Source: Archaeoglobus neptunius (GTDB lineage Archaea > Halobacteriota > Archaeoglobi > Archaeoglobales > Archaeoglobaceae). From it: a stretch of DNA of 64,000 bases. Each line of letters opens with the position of its first letter. Position 1 is the stretch's first letter. The position numbers were made by a program, and so were the translations under genes. The DNA is taken from assembly GCF_016757965.1 (NCBI RefSeq), contig NZ_JAEKIW010000001.1, positions 152,751 through 216,750 of the forward strand. Reading direction: 5' to 3'. Below the pieces are notes generated by a model that saw only the letters and a list, made by a program, of their open reading frames with translations, ran no database searches and was not told where the DNA came from. Shown piece after piece: positions 42,502 through 50,724 of this stretch.

Positions 42502-42527
42502 GCACATTAATGCACATTTATTTGCAT
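42502..42527. promoter_or_regulatory. Repeat-containing control region of the MFS-led operon
   Basis: Two near-identical direct 10-mers, GCACATTAAT and GCACATTTAT, lie at 42502-42511 and 42512-42521. A short inverted repeat, ATGCA/TGCAT with 8 bases between, spans 42510-42527. They sit just upstream of the TATA-like TTTTTTAATTAAT (near 42530-42543) of the MFS gene and between it and the divergent tatA promoter. The position suits an activator or repressor site; no binding protein can be named. Confidence 0.35.
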
Positions 42528-42560
42528 AAATTTTTTAATTAATTAATTCTTAAAAAATGT

Positions 42561-43790
42561 ATGCTTGAGCCCGATTCTAAAACCGAGTTCAGGTTTAGCA
42601 GAACGGAAAAGCTTGTCGTTCTCGTCGCAGCAGCCATAGGATGGTCCCACGATGCCGTTGGTCTGACCCTCCTCAACTTCCTTGCAGAACCGATAATGAA
42701 GGAGTTCAATGTTGGAACGCTTGAAGTGGGATTCATCTTCTCAGCACAGTACATTTTCTGCATCTTCGGTGCAATGCTTTTTGGTGAACTTGGTGACAGG
42801 TTTGGCAGGAAAAATGCACTCATTCTCTCGATACTCTGGGTAGTGATTTTCAGTGTCCTCTCTGCATTCGCTCCAAACTTCTGGACACTGGCTGTGCTCA
42901 GAATTATTTCTGGAATGGGGGTTACATGGGGATTGGCATTCACCTACATGAGCGAATTCTACTCCCCTAAGAGGCGGGGGCTCTTTGGTGGTCTGATCCA
43001 CGCTACATTCATTTTCGGATTCATACTCTCCGCCCTTTCAGTATCACTCATCTATCCGGTCTACGGATGGAGAGCATGCTTTTTCGTAACCCTCTACCCG
43101 ATTCCGTTTCTGGTTTTATTCGCCAAGTATCTCCCAGAATCCAGAATATGGGAGAAACACAGCTCAGAGGCGGAAAAATCGCTGAAGCTTAAAGAAATCA
43201 TCAGCAACAAAACATACCTGAAGATGCTGATTTTAGCAACCATTCTCTTCTGGCTTGCAGAGTTTGCCTATCACGCAATAGTGGACTGGTCACCGACCTT
43301 CATAATCAGACAGTTTGGTTACGCTCCAGAAGAGGCGAGTGCGATAGTCCTGAGAATCTCGCTTGTTGCCCTGATAGTTTTGCCCTTCGTTGGGTTCATC
43401 AGCGACTACGTTGGCAGAAGGTCCAGCTTTGCTGCTTCCGCACTCATAGGCCTAATCGGGTGTGCAATGCTCGCCTATTTTACCCTCATAAACTACAATC
43501 CACAGCTTGCCCTGCTTTCACTCTTCGTGATTCCCATAGGCTTTGGCTCTCACGCACTCTTTGGAGTATGGAGCAGTGAGATGTTCCCCACCAGAATGAG
43601 GGCGACCGCCACTTCCGTGATTTTCAGTATTGCAAGGGGCCTGTCAGTTGGCGGTCTGGTGGTTGGATACGTTGCAACCTTTTCAAGTCTTCTGTACGGG
43701 ATGCTTTTGGGCAGTATTGCCTTCTTTTTCATGATCTTTCTTCCCTGGCTATTGCCAGAGACCAAAGGAAAAGAACTGGAGGAGTTTTGA
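42561..43790 (+). CDS. Major facilitator superfamily transporter
   Basis: The 409-residue carrier has 12 membrane helices and the MFS signature GELGDRFGRKNAL between helices 2 and 3 (about 75-87), echoed as GFISDYVGRRSS between 8 and 9. The helix 1 motif (AAIGWSHDAVGLTLLNFL) and the layout resemble metabolite:H+ symporters for organic acids such as sialate, aromatic acids or sugar acids. It is the first gene of a six-gene run on the + strand that looks catabolic, so its substrate is probably that pathway's starting compound. A TATA-like stretch about 25 bases before the ATG implies a leaderless start. Confidence 0.83.
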   Translation: MLEPDSKTEFRFSRTEKLVVLVAAAIGWSHDAVGLTLLNFLAEPIMKEFNVGTLEVGFIFSAQYIFCIFGAMLFGELGDRFGRKNALILSILWVVIFSVLSAFAPNFWTLAVLRIISGMGVTWGLAFTYMSEFYSPKRRGLFGGLIHATFIFGFILSALSVSLIYPVYGWRACFFVTLYPIPFLVLFAKYLPESRIWEKHSSEAEKSLKLKEIISNKTYLKMLILATILFWLAEFAYHAIVDWSPTFIIRQFGYAPEEASAIVLRISLVALIVLPFVGFISDYVGRRSSFAASALIGLIGCAMLAYFTLINYNPQLALLSLFVIPIGFGSHALFGVWSSEMFPTRMRATATSVIFSIARGLSVGGLVVGYVATFSSLLYGMLLGSIAFFFMIFLPWLLPETKGKELEEF

Positions 43791-43799
43791 GGTGATAGA

Positions 43800-45443
43800 A
43801 TGGATGGAGCTGAAGCTGTTGCTAAGGCGGTTATTAAGGAGGGAATTCGATGCGCCTTTGCCTTACCCAGCGGTGAAATTCTGCCGGTGTGTGAATACCT
43901 GAGCGAAGAAGGGGTTGATGTGATATTCACAAGACATGAACAGGCTGCTGGAAATGCCGCAGATGGATACGCCCGCGTTACAAGAGGCCCGGGATTTTGC
44001 ATAGTTCCCACAGGACCAGGGCTTGCAAACCTTTTACCTGCGATTGCGCAGGCATATTACGCTTCAAGTCCTGTTCTTGCCATTGCCGGACACAGCAGGT
44101 ATTCAAACCTTGACATGAACGCTTTTGAGGAAATTGACGGGCATCTCTGGGTTAAGGAATACACAAAGTGGTCAAGACTCGTGCCATTCACCAACAGAAT
44201 TCACGAATACGTACAGGAGGGTTTCAGGAGATCGCTGTCAGGCAGATACGGACCTGTACTGATCGAAATCCCGAAAGATGTGCTCAACGGCAGTATCGAA
44301 GGAGAGATTGAGCTGAAAGAACCTCAGCACTATCGGTTTACCGGTAGGGTTGGGTGCGAGGATTCATTTATTTCAAGGGCAGCCGAAATTCTCAGAGAAT
44401 CGGAAAAACCGGTGATAATCGCAGGTTCTGGGGTTTACTGGAGTAGGGCCGAGAATCTGCTGTTAAATTTTGCCGAAAAACACTCGATCCCCGTATGTGT
44501 CAGCGGCCTTGGATTCGGATGCATTCCATCTGATCATAGACTCTACGCAGGTCAGGCCTCTGCATCTCCCGTACTGAATGAGAGTGACTGCATTCTTGCT
44601 CTCGGAACCAGGTTTGACGAATTTTTGGGCTTTGGGAAAAGATTTCCGGAGAGTGCAAGGATCATTCAGGTTGATATCGACCCTTCAGAGTTGGGCAAGA
44701 ACAGGTACGTGGATGTTGCGGTGAGCTGCGATGTCGGATTCTTTCTCTCCAGACTTGAACTCGACAAAAAATTCGACGAATGGGGCCAATCTGCTCATGT
44801 TTCGACGAATAGCATTGCGAGCATGTTCAGGGAGGCAGCAAAAGAAAATACCCGGCCGATAAAGCCACAGAGACTTATGGCGGAAATATCAGAAATAGTC
44901 AGAAGGGAAGATACGGTAATTCTTGATGGCGGTGAGACAACAGCGTGGGGATTCCTCTACCTCAGGGCAAGAAGGGCTGGAAATGTTATAGGCTCTCAGG
45001 GGCCCTTTGGCCATCTGGGTGCGGGAATTCCCATGGGGATAGCTGCCAAAGCGGCGAACCCCGAGAGCAGGGTATTCGTAATTACAGGCGATGGCAGCTT
45101 TCTTTTTAACGGGGCCGAAATCGATACCGCCGTGAGGCACAATCTTCAGATCATAGTCATAGTTGTAAATGACTCTGCATGGGGACTGGTAAATCACACA
45201 AGGCTTCTATCAACGAGAGATACTGAGAGAGCGAAATACGGAGCGATACTGAATGAGAATGCCAGATACGACAAGTTTGCAGAGAGTCTTGGGGCTTATG
45301 GAGAGCTGGTGACAGAAATAGATGAATTTAGATGTGCTGTGAAAAGGGCACTGGACTCAGGATTGCCAGCAGTTCTCGACGTTAGAGTTAAGCTTGATGA
45401 GATTTCTCCTCTCGCCTACATCCTGGCAGGCTCCGAGGGGTGA
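43800..45443 (+). CDS. ThDP-dependent acetolactate-synthase-like enzyme
   Basis: The 547-residue thiamin-diphosphate enzyme has three domains of the acetolactate synthase/benzoylformate decarboxylase family. The N-terminal PYR domain has the catalytic glutamate in FTRHEQAAGNAADGYAR (about 43-59), the middle domain is Rossmann-like, and the C-terminal PP domain has the ThDP-Mg motif GDGSFLFNGAEIDTAVRHN (about 432-450). No regulatory ilvN-like subunit is adjacent. With an MFS carrier, an epimerase and dehydrogenases as neighbours, a 2-oxo-acid decarboxylase or carboligase in a catabolic route is more likely than branched-chain amino acid synthesis. This is inference from context. Confidence 0.82.
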   Translation: MDGAEAVAKAVIKEGIRCAFALPSGEILPVCEYLSEEGVDVIFTRHEQAAGNAADGYARVTRGPGFCIVPTGPGLANLLPAIAQAYYASSPVLAIAGHSRYSNLDMNAFEEIDGHLWVKEYTKWSRLVPFTNRIHEYVQEGFRRSLSGRYGPVLIEIPKDVLNGSIEGEIELKEPQHYRFTGRVGCEDSFISRAAEILRESEKPVIIAGSGVYWSRAENLLLNFAEKHSIPVCVSGLGFGCIPSDHRLYAGQASASPVLNESDCILALGTRFDEFLGFGKRFPESARIIQVDIDPSELGKNRYVDVAVSCDVGFFLSRLELDKKFDEWGQSAHVSTNSIASMFREAAKENTRPIKPQRLMAEISEIVRREDTVILDGGETTAWGFLYLRARRAGNVIGSQGPFGHLGAGIPMGIAAKAANPESRVFVITGDGSFLFNGAEIDTAVRHNLQIIVIVVNDSAWGLVNHTRLLSTRDTERAKYGAILNENARYDKFAESLGAYGELVTEIDEFRCAVKRALDSGLPAVLDVRVKLDEISPLAYILAGSEG

Positions 45444-45447
45444 TGAA

Positions 45448-46374
45448 ATGGCAGTACTTATAACTGGCGGTTCCGGATTTCTCGGCAGGTTCATAGCCGA
45501 AAGATTTAGAGAGGTGGTCATACTCGACCTGAAGAGGCCGAAAAAGGGCGTATTCGAGTTCGGAAGTGTGACTTCGTGGCCCGATATTGTCCGGGTTTTT
45601 AAAAACCACGACATTGAAGGAGTGGTTCATGCCGCTGCGGAACTTTCAGTGAAGGCTGAAAAAAGCCATGCTGACACCTTTAGGACAAATGTAGAGGGGA
45701 CACTTAACGTTTTAGAAGCGTGTAGACTGTTTGACGTCGAAAAAATTGTATTCACAAGCAGTCATTCGGTTTACGGACCGAAAAGTCAGCAACCCCTGAA
45801 TGAATACTCATTTCGGGATCCCACAACATTCTACGGTGCTACCAAAGCATGTTCGGAGATTGTAGGTTGCTACTACAATTATACGTACGGCCTCGACTTC
45901 AGAGCGGTAAGGTTCCCGATCCTCATTGGCCCGTTCAGAGGTGGAATGGGAGCGAGTGTTACATTCTCTTCCTTCATTGACGACGTCTTTTTTGGAAGAA
46001 GTCCCGTAATAAGACTCCCGCCTGAAACCAGACTACCAGTCCTGTACGTCAGGGATGCTGCAGATTTTATTGTAAAATTTTACGAGAAAAACATCGTCTC
46101 GAGCCCGTTATTCAATGCTGGAGGTATCGCTCTGTCAATCGAGCAGATGGTCAGGGCGGTAAAGAATTTTTACCCTGAATTTGAGCCTGTTTACGATTAC
46201 GGCGAGGAGGAGAAGAGAATTGCAGAAACCTGGACATTCATGACTCTTATGGCAGAAAAATCCGGAATACTTGACAGATACAGAAAAAACGAGGAGCTTG
46301 GATGGGAGATCAGATGGGATAGTCCGGAAAAGATCGTAAGGGATCACTTAAAGACTCTGGAGGTGGGAGTTTGA
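45448..46374 (+). CDS. NAD-dependent epimerase/dehydratase (extended SDR)
   Basis: The 308-residue SDR protein has the Rossmann motif ITGGSGFLGRFIAERF (5-20), DLKRPKKGV after the second strand, HAAAELSVKAEKS near 62, a serine in FTSSHSVYGP near 110 and the YxxxK pair in FYGATKACSEI near 131. It acts on a nucleotide sugar, sugar acid or acyl-type substrate. ATG 45448 follows GGGGTGATGAA; an upstream ATG at 45394 lies inside the ThDP gene. Its stop overlaps the TTG start of the next gene. It belongs to the 42.5-49.1 kb operon; the substrate is unknown. Confidence 0.83.
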   Translation: MAVLITGGSGFLGRFIAERFREVVILDLKRPKKGVFEFGSVTSWPDIVRVFKNHDIEGVVHAAAELSVKAEKSHADTFRTNVEGTLNVLEACRLFDVEKIVFTSSHSVYGPKSQQPLNEYSFRDPTTFYGATKACSEIVGCYYNYTYGLDFRAVRFPILIGPFRGGMGASVTFSSFIDDVFFGRSPVIRLPPETRLPVLYVRDAADFIVKFYEKNIVSSPLFNAGGIALSIEQMVRAVKNFYPEFEPVYDYGEEEKRIAETWTFMTLMAEKSGILDRYRKNEELGWEIRWDSPEKIVRDHLKTLEVGV

Positions 46375-47237
46375 GGGCGTTTGTTGCCGGAGCAGGATTG
46401 ATGGGGCAGGGAATTGCAGTAGATCTTGCCAGAAGGTACGATGTTCTTGTCTATGACATCAGCGAGCAGGCACTGGAAAATGCCCGTAAGATCATAACGG
46501 GAATTGCCGAAAAGGCAGAGGTGAAGGGGAAAATCGAATTCACAACCAGTCTGGAGGACGTTAAAGGGTGCGATGTTGTTGTGGAGTCCGTTTTTGAGAA
46601 TCTGGAGGTTAAGGTCGAGCTTCTGCGAAAGATAGAGAAGCTCACAGAATCACCGATCTGCTCCAACACTTCGGTGATAGTAATTGACGATATTGCTGAA
46701 AGGCTGGAAAGCAAAGAGAGGTTTCTTGGCGTACACTGGATGAATCCACCCCACATTATGCCACTGGTGGAGATCATTCTTTCCAGCTACACTGATAATG
46801 AAACCGTCAGATTCGTAGATGGCATGCTGCGAAATATGGGAAAAAAAGTCGTCTACTGCAGAAACCGATCTCTTGTCAACAGATTTAACGCTGCTGTACT
46901 CAGCGAGTCTAGCAGGATGATCGAAGAGGGTGTGAGCTTTGAAGACATTGACAGTGTCTGGAAGTATCATCTTGGCATCCTGTATACACTTTTTGGCCCT
47001 CTAGGAAACCTGGATCACATAGGCCTTGATGTTGTGCACTTTGCCTCCCAGTACTTATACGAAAGATACGGGGATGAAAAGTACAGACCCTCAAACTGGC
47101 TTCTGGAGAAGGTACAGAAAGGAGAACTTGGAGTGAAAACAGGCAGAGGGATTTACCAATACCGGGACTTTGAATCGGCATATGAAGAAAGGATAAAAAG
47201 GATACTGGCGCTGATGGGGTGTCTCGATCTGAAATGA
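46371..47237 (+). CDS. 3-hydroxyacyl-CoA dehydrogenase family protein
   Basis: The 288-residue NAD-dependent dehydrogenase is of the 3-hydroxybutyryl-CoA dehydrogenase family. The Rossmann motif is VAGAGLMGQGIAVDLA (5-20), with DVVVESVFENLEVK near 67, the catalytic histidine in FLGVHWMNPPHIMPLVEI near 120, and a helical C-domain with FNAAVLSESSRMIEEG near 168. Some members act on non-CoA hydroxy acids such as L-gulonate, so the substrate is open. The start is TTG 46371, overlapping the epimerase stop and preceded by GGAGGTGG. The 3' end overlaps the TauE-like gene start. Confidence 0.85.
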   Translation: MRAFVAGAGLMGQGIAVDLARRYDVLVYDISEQALENARKIITGIAEKAEVKGKIEFTTSLEDVKGCDVVVESVFENLEVKVELLRKIEKLTESPICSNTSVIVIDDIAERLESKERFLGVHWMNPPHIMPLVEIILSSYTDNETVRFVDGMLRNMGKKVVYCRNRSLVNRFNAAVLSESSRMIEEGVSFEDIDSVWKYHLGILYTLFGPLGNLDHIGLDVVHFASQYLYERYGDEKYRPSNWLLEKVQKGELGVKTGRGIYQYRDFESAYEERIKRILALMGCLDLK

Positions 47238-47956
47238 TGGCAATCATGGCAGTTCTTACATTCGCCGCCTTCACGGTGAGAGTTGTCACCGGATTCGGCA
47301 GCGCCATTCTTCTCTCACCAATTTTCTCGAATATCGTACCTCCAAAAGAGGCCGTGGTTCTTATCATCCTGCTTGAATCTTTCGTAAACCTGATTTTTGT
47401 GTTTAATGAAAAGTTGAATTTCAAGCTTAAAGAGGTGTATCTGGGTGGTCTTTCCGGAATCGGCGCTGGAATATTCTTCTTCGGAATCGCATCTCAGGAA
47501 TTAATCGGTCTGACGATAGGAGCGGGGATGGCGGTGCTTGCAGTTCTAATGCTTTCAGGATTTACCTTCAGGGTAAGGAACAGCAAAAATCTATTCCTTG
47601 GACTCGGTTTTGTTAGTGGGATTATGGGTGTGCTTACTGGGGTAAACGGACCGCAAATTGTGCTTGCACTCACAAGTCAGGGATACAGAGCAGAATTTAT
47701 AAGGAGTTTCATGATAACGTATCTTCTCGTAATCGATACCGTTACGCTCCTTGCCTACCTGTTTTCAGGATATCTGACTGCAAAAACGCTGGTAAAGTTC
47801 GCCATACTCGCACCTTTTGTATGTGCCTCGTACTTGGTTGGTAAACAGATTCTCGGAAAGCTTGACGGAGAAAATTTAAGGAAGATTATGCTTCTGGCAG
47901 TTATGCTCTCCTCCATCATTCTGATAGCAAGATACGGAGGTGGTTTGATTGGATAG
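47234..47956 (+). CDS. TSUP (TauE/SafE) family anion exporter
   Basis: The 240-residue membrane protein has about 8 hydrophobic segments in the two-fold repeat of the TSUP family (VVTGFGSAILLSPIFSNIVP near 20 and GFVSGIMGVLTGVNGPQIVL near 133 are the repeated signatures). Members export sulfite, sulfoacetate or other organic anions, or move uracil and similar small molecules. Within this operon it could expel a product of the pathway. ATG 47234 (or 47237) is used because GGGGTG lies about 10 bases upstream. The 3' end overlaps the alcohol dehydrogenase start by 8 bases. Confidence 0.82.
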   Translation: MMAIMAVLTFAAFTVRVVTGFGSAILLSPIFSNIVPPKEAVVLIILLESFVNLIFVFNEKLNFKLKEVYLGGLSGIGAGIFFFGIASQELIGLTIGAGMAVLAVLMLSGFTFRVRNSKNLFLGLGFVSGIMGVLTGVNGPQIVLALTSQGYRAEFIRSFMITYLLVIDTVTLLAYLFSGYLTAKTLVKFAILAPFVCASYLVGKQILGKLDGENLRKIMLLAVMLSSIILIARYGGGLIG

Positions 47957-49100
47957 CTTCTCATTTGAATGTGTGAGGATTGTTTTTGGGTGCGGATCTC
48001 TCGAAAGGCTGTCCGATGAGGTAAAGATGTTAAAAGGAAGAAGGGTCGCCGTTGTTACCGACAGGGCGTTGAGGGAAACGGGAGAAAAAGTGTGTGAGAT
48101 TCTGAACAGATCGGGTCTGAATTGCGAACTGTGGAGTGGTGTAACTGCTGAGCCGGAAATTGATGTGGTAAAGGAGTTTGTCAGCCAGTTCGATTTCGAT
48201 ACAGTGGTGGGAGTTGGTGGTGGAAGCACCCTCGATGTTGCTAAGTTGGCTGCGGTGACTGGAAAAGACGGAGATCCGGAGAGACTTGTTGGGAGAGACG
48301 TATCCGGCAGAAAGGCAAAACTCATTCTTGTTCCAACAACAGCCGGAACAGGTTCAGAGGTGACCAAGCTCGCAGTTTTCAAAATTCCGGGCAGAGAGGT
48401 AAAATACGTGTTTGACAGCCCCTCACTCTACGCAGATGTTGCCATCGTTGATCCAGTTTTGACGGTGTCTGCTCCACCAGAAGTCACAGCGAGTTCCGGA
48501 ATCGATGCTATCTGCCATGCAATCGAGGCGTACACCTCCAGATACGCAAGTCCGATTTCAGACGTTCTGGCAGAGAAGGCGATAAAAACAGGTTCAAATG
48601 CGCTCAGAGAGGCTTTTGCAAATGGTGATAATCTAAAAGCACGGACTGGGATGTCGTATGCGGCACTTCTTGCAGGAATAGCCTTTAACAACGCTGGAAC
48701 CGGTCTTGGACACGCTCTGGGTTATGCGCACAGCCACATCCACAATCTTCCCCACGGCGCCAGTGTGGGGGTCACAATGCCATACGTGCTGCAGTACAAT
48801 GCGATAAGTGATCTCAAAAAACACGCCAGAATCGCCCGGCTTTTGGGCTCGAACGTCAGGCATACAAGAGACGCAGCATTTCAGGCGGGATTGGAGTTCG
48901 CAAATCTTCTCAGAGATCTTAACATGCCATTGAAACTGTCAGATCTGGGTGCTGGAGAAGAGGACGTTTCAGACATCGTGGAGAGGATATTTCTCAGCGA
49001 AAAGCATGTTTCAAGGAATCCAAGAACTGTGAGAAAAGAGGATATGTTTGAACTTGTCAGAAAGGCAGTTTACGGTCTACTTTCGGCTGAAAACAACTGA
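47949..49100 (+). CDS. Iron-containing (group III) alcohol dehydrogenase
   Basis: The 383-residue NAD(P)-dependent dehydrogenase has the cofactor loop VVGVGGGSTLDVAK (about 78-91), PTTAGTGSEVTKLAVF near 123, and metal ligands in SSGIDAICHAIEAY near 188 (Asp and His) and GLGHALGYAHSHIHNLPHG near 255 (His, His). The start is TTG 47949 after GGAGGTGG. It is the last gene of the MFS-led operon and may reduce or oxidise the aldehyde/alcohol partner of the ThDP enzyme. Its 3' end overlaps the convergent RHH-type gene by 24 bases. Confidence 0.9.
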   Translation: MDSFSFECVRIVFGCGSLERLSDEVKMLKGRRVAVVTDRALRETGEKVCEILNRSGLNCELWSGVTAEPEIDVVKEFVSQFDFDTVVGVGGGSTLDVAKLAAVTGKDGDPERLVGRDVSGRKAKLILVPTTAGTGSEVTKLAVFKIPGREVKYVFDSPSLYADVAIVDPVLTVSAPPEVTASSGIDAICHAIEAYTSRYASPISDVLAEKAIKTGSNALREAFANGDNLKARTGMSYAALLAGIAFNNAGTGLGHALGYAHSHIHNLPHGASVGVTMPYVLQYNAISDLKKHARIARLLGSNVRHTRDAAFQAGLEFANLLRDLNMPLKLSDLGAGEEDVSDIVERIFLSEKHVSRNPRTVRKEDMFELVRKAVYGLLSAENN

Positions 49101-49640
49101 AAAGCCGTTAACGGTAACAGTCTCAACATCCATATCATATTTATCGCTGTAGTATTTCTCGAACAGGAGCTTCAGCAGATTGAGGTGTATTTCCGATACC
49201 CTGATACTCCTCATATCGTGGTAGAAGACGAAGTTAATCCTTCCACCCAGCCTCTCAACTTCAACATGTTCTGCCCTGTTCAGAAGCTTCCAGAGTTTGC
49301 AGACGTTATCAAGAAGTTCTTCGAAACTCAGGTCGCTTATCGGTTTTTTCGAAATGTATTTTACAGCCATCTCTATCATACTCTCCTTAACTGCTCTCTC
49401 TGTGTCCCCCTCTGCGAGGGCTGTATAGTGGTCCTTGGCACAGAGGGTGAAATTCAGGTCTCTGACGAAATTCAGCAGGAGAATGTCTTCCTCTCCAACA
49501 CTGGCGGTGTATGCTGAGTTGTAAAGGATATCAACTGCTCTTTCTATGATGTTGCTTAGGGTCTTGTATTCTTTTTTCAGTTCCTCGATCTTTCTGAATG
49601 TTTCTTGAGAAATAGTTGTGTGTATTCTCGTTTTAACCAT
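49077..49640 (-). CDS. Ribbon-helix-helix-type protein beside the actin-like gene
   Basis: The 187-residue protein opens with VKTRIHTTISQETFRKIEEL (2-21) and YKTLSNIIERAVDIL, the pattern of a ribbon-helix-helix DNA-binding domain. The rest has no recognised family: a helical middle (60-125) and an alpha/beta end with RINFVFYHDMRSIRV and VETVTVNGFSVVFS. ATG 49640 is chosen over TTG 49658 because a TATA-like TTTTTAAAATTT lies about 24 bases upstream. It is divergent from the actin-like gene, with 73 bases between starts, and could regulate it or act with it. Confidence 0.6.
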   Translation of the reverse strand: MVKTRIHTTISQETFRKIEELKKEYKTLSNIIERAVDILYNSAYTASVGEEDILLLNFVRDLNFTLCAKDHYTALAEGDTERAVKESMIEMAVKYISKKPISDLSFEELLDNVCKLWKLLNRAEHVEVERLGGRINFVFYHDMRSIRVSEIHLNLLKLLFEKYYSDKYDMDVETVTVNGFSVVFSRK

Positions 49641-49713
49641 ATAATTTCTTCTGGCCAAATTTTAAAAATGTAACTCCAATAAATGTTTTATATATCACCA
49701 CCGGACTTATCTC

Positions 49714-50724
49714 ATGCATCCGATTGGCGTTGATATTGGGACGAATTACACAAAAATAACCGCAGATGGAAGAAACGTGCTTGTTTATCCTTCAATTGTT
49801 GCTTACGGTGAAGAGAAAGACTGGAGCCTGAAGGGGGAGACCAAAAGTGTTTACGTTGGTGACGAGGCGCTTTCAATCGTCCAGTCTATGGAGAACGTTG
49901 AGGTTCTGAGACCCCTCTATGAGGGCAGGGTTCTTCATGAATCCTACCTTGAGCTTGCCAGATACGGGTTGAAAAAGATCGGGAGTAAGGAAGGTGCCAT
50001 AATAGCAACGGGTTTGCCTGTAAAATCGTCGCGAAAGGAGAGAGAAGAGTTGAAAAAAGAGATGGAGACGGAACTGAAGGCGCAGGTGCTGATTTTCCCC
50101 GAACCGGTTGGTACGATGGCATACATGGGCATTGAAACGGGAGTGTGTGTGGACATAGGGTTCGGAACGACCGATGTGCTCGTCATAGCAGACATGGAGT
50201 TTCTTAAGGGCGATACGATGCTCATGGGGGTCGACAAGCTGTACGAGAATCTCGAGGTCGCCGTTAGAAACAGAGTTGGAATCAGCATCACTCCCGAGGA
50301 AATGACAAAGCTTCTCACGACGGAAGGTTTCGAAATAGGAAGGATCAGAGGTGGCAAAAAGGTCAGTGTAAGCAGAGATGAAATTATGCCTGAATATGAG
50401 AAGCTTCTCAGCTCATGGGTCGAGAGAATTGCGAACAGGGTAAAGCTCGTGCTGGAGGGACTGTCAACCATGCTGATAGAGAACTTCACGATCACAGGCG
50501 GTGGAAGTCTCCTTCCCGGTGTTTACGAGATGTTTCAGGACAGTTTTGCGGACATCGGTGAGATAAAGAGGCCTGACGACCCGCTGAGGGCAAACTCCGT
50601 TGGATACTACCTGCTTGCGAAAGCGATGGCTGGTGAGAATGCCGAACGAAAGGAAGAGAGTGACGTGGAAATACTGGATGCGGGTGATAAAGAAGTTAAA
50701 AAAGGGAGGAAAAGTAAAAAATGA
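49714..50724 (+). CDS. Actin/ParM-like ATPase
   Basis: The 336-residue actin-fold ATPase has phosphate-1 motif IGVDIGTNYTKI (4-15), phosphate-2 VCVDIGFGTTDVLVI (about 145-159) and the adenosine motif FTITGGGSLLPGVYEMF near 262. This fits the archaeal actin-like group that includes Ta0583 and plasmid ParM/StbA proteins, not MreB or crenactin. The C-terminus (about 315-336) is a charged Lys-rich tail. A TATA-like TTTTATATATC is about 23 bases before the ATG with no Shine-Dalgarno. The stop overlaps the following RHH-type gene (ATGA), the gene order of parM-parR partition systems. Confidence 0.83.
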   Translation: MHPIGVDIGTNYTKITADGRNVLVYPSIVAYGEEKDWSLKGETKSVYVGDEALSIVQSMENVEVLRPLYEGRVLHESYLELARYGLKKIGSKEGAIIATGLPVKSSRKEREELKKEMETELKAQVLIFPEPVGTMAYMGIETGVCVDIGFGTTDVLVIADMEFLKGDTMLMGVDKLYENLEVAVRNRVGISITPEEMTKLLTTEGFEIGRIRGGKKVSVSRDEIMPEYEKLLSSWVERIANRVKLVLEGLSTMLIENFTITGGGSLLPGVYEMFQDSFADIGEIKRPDDPLRANSVGYYLLAKAMAGENAERKEESDVEILDAGDKEVKKGRKSKK

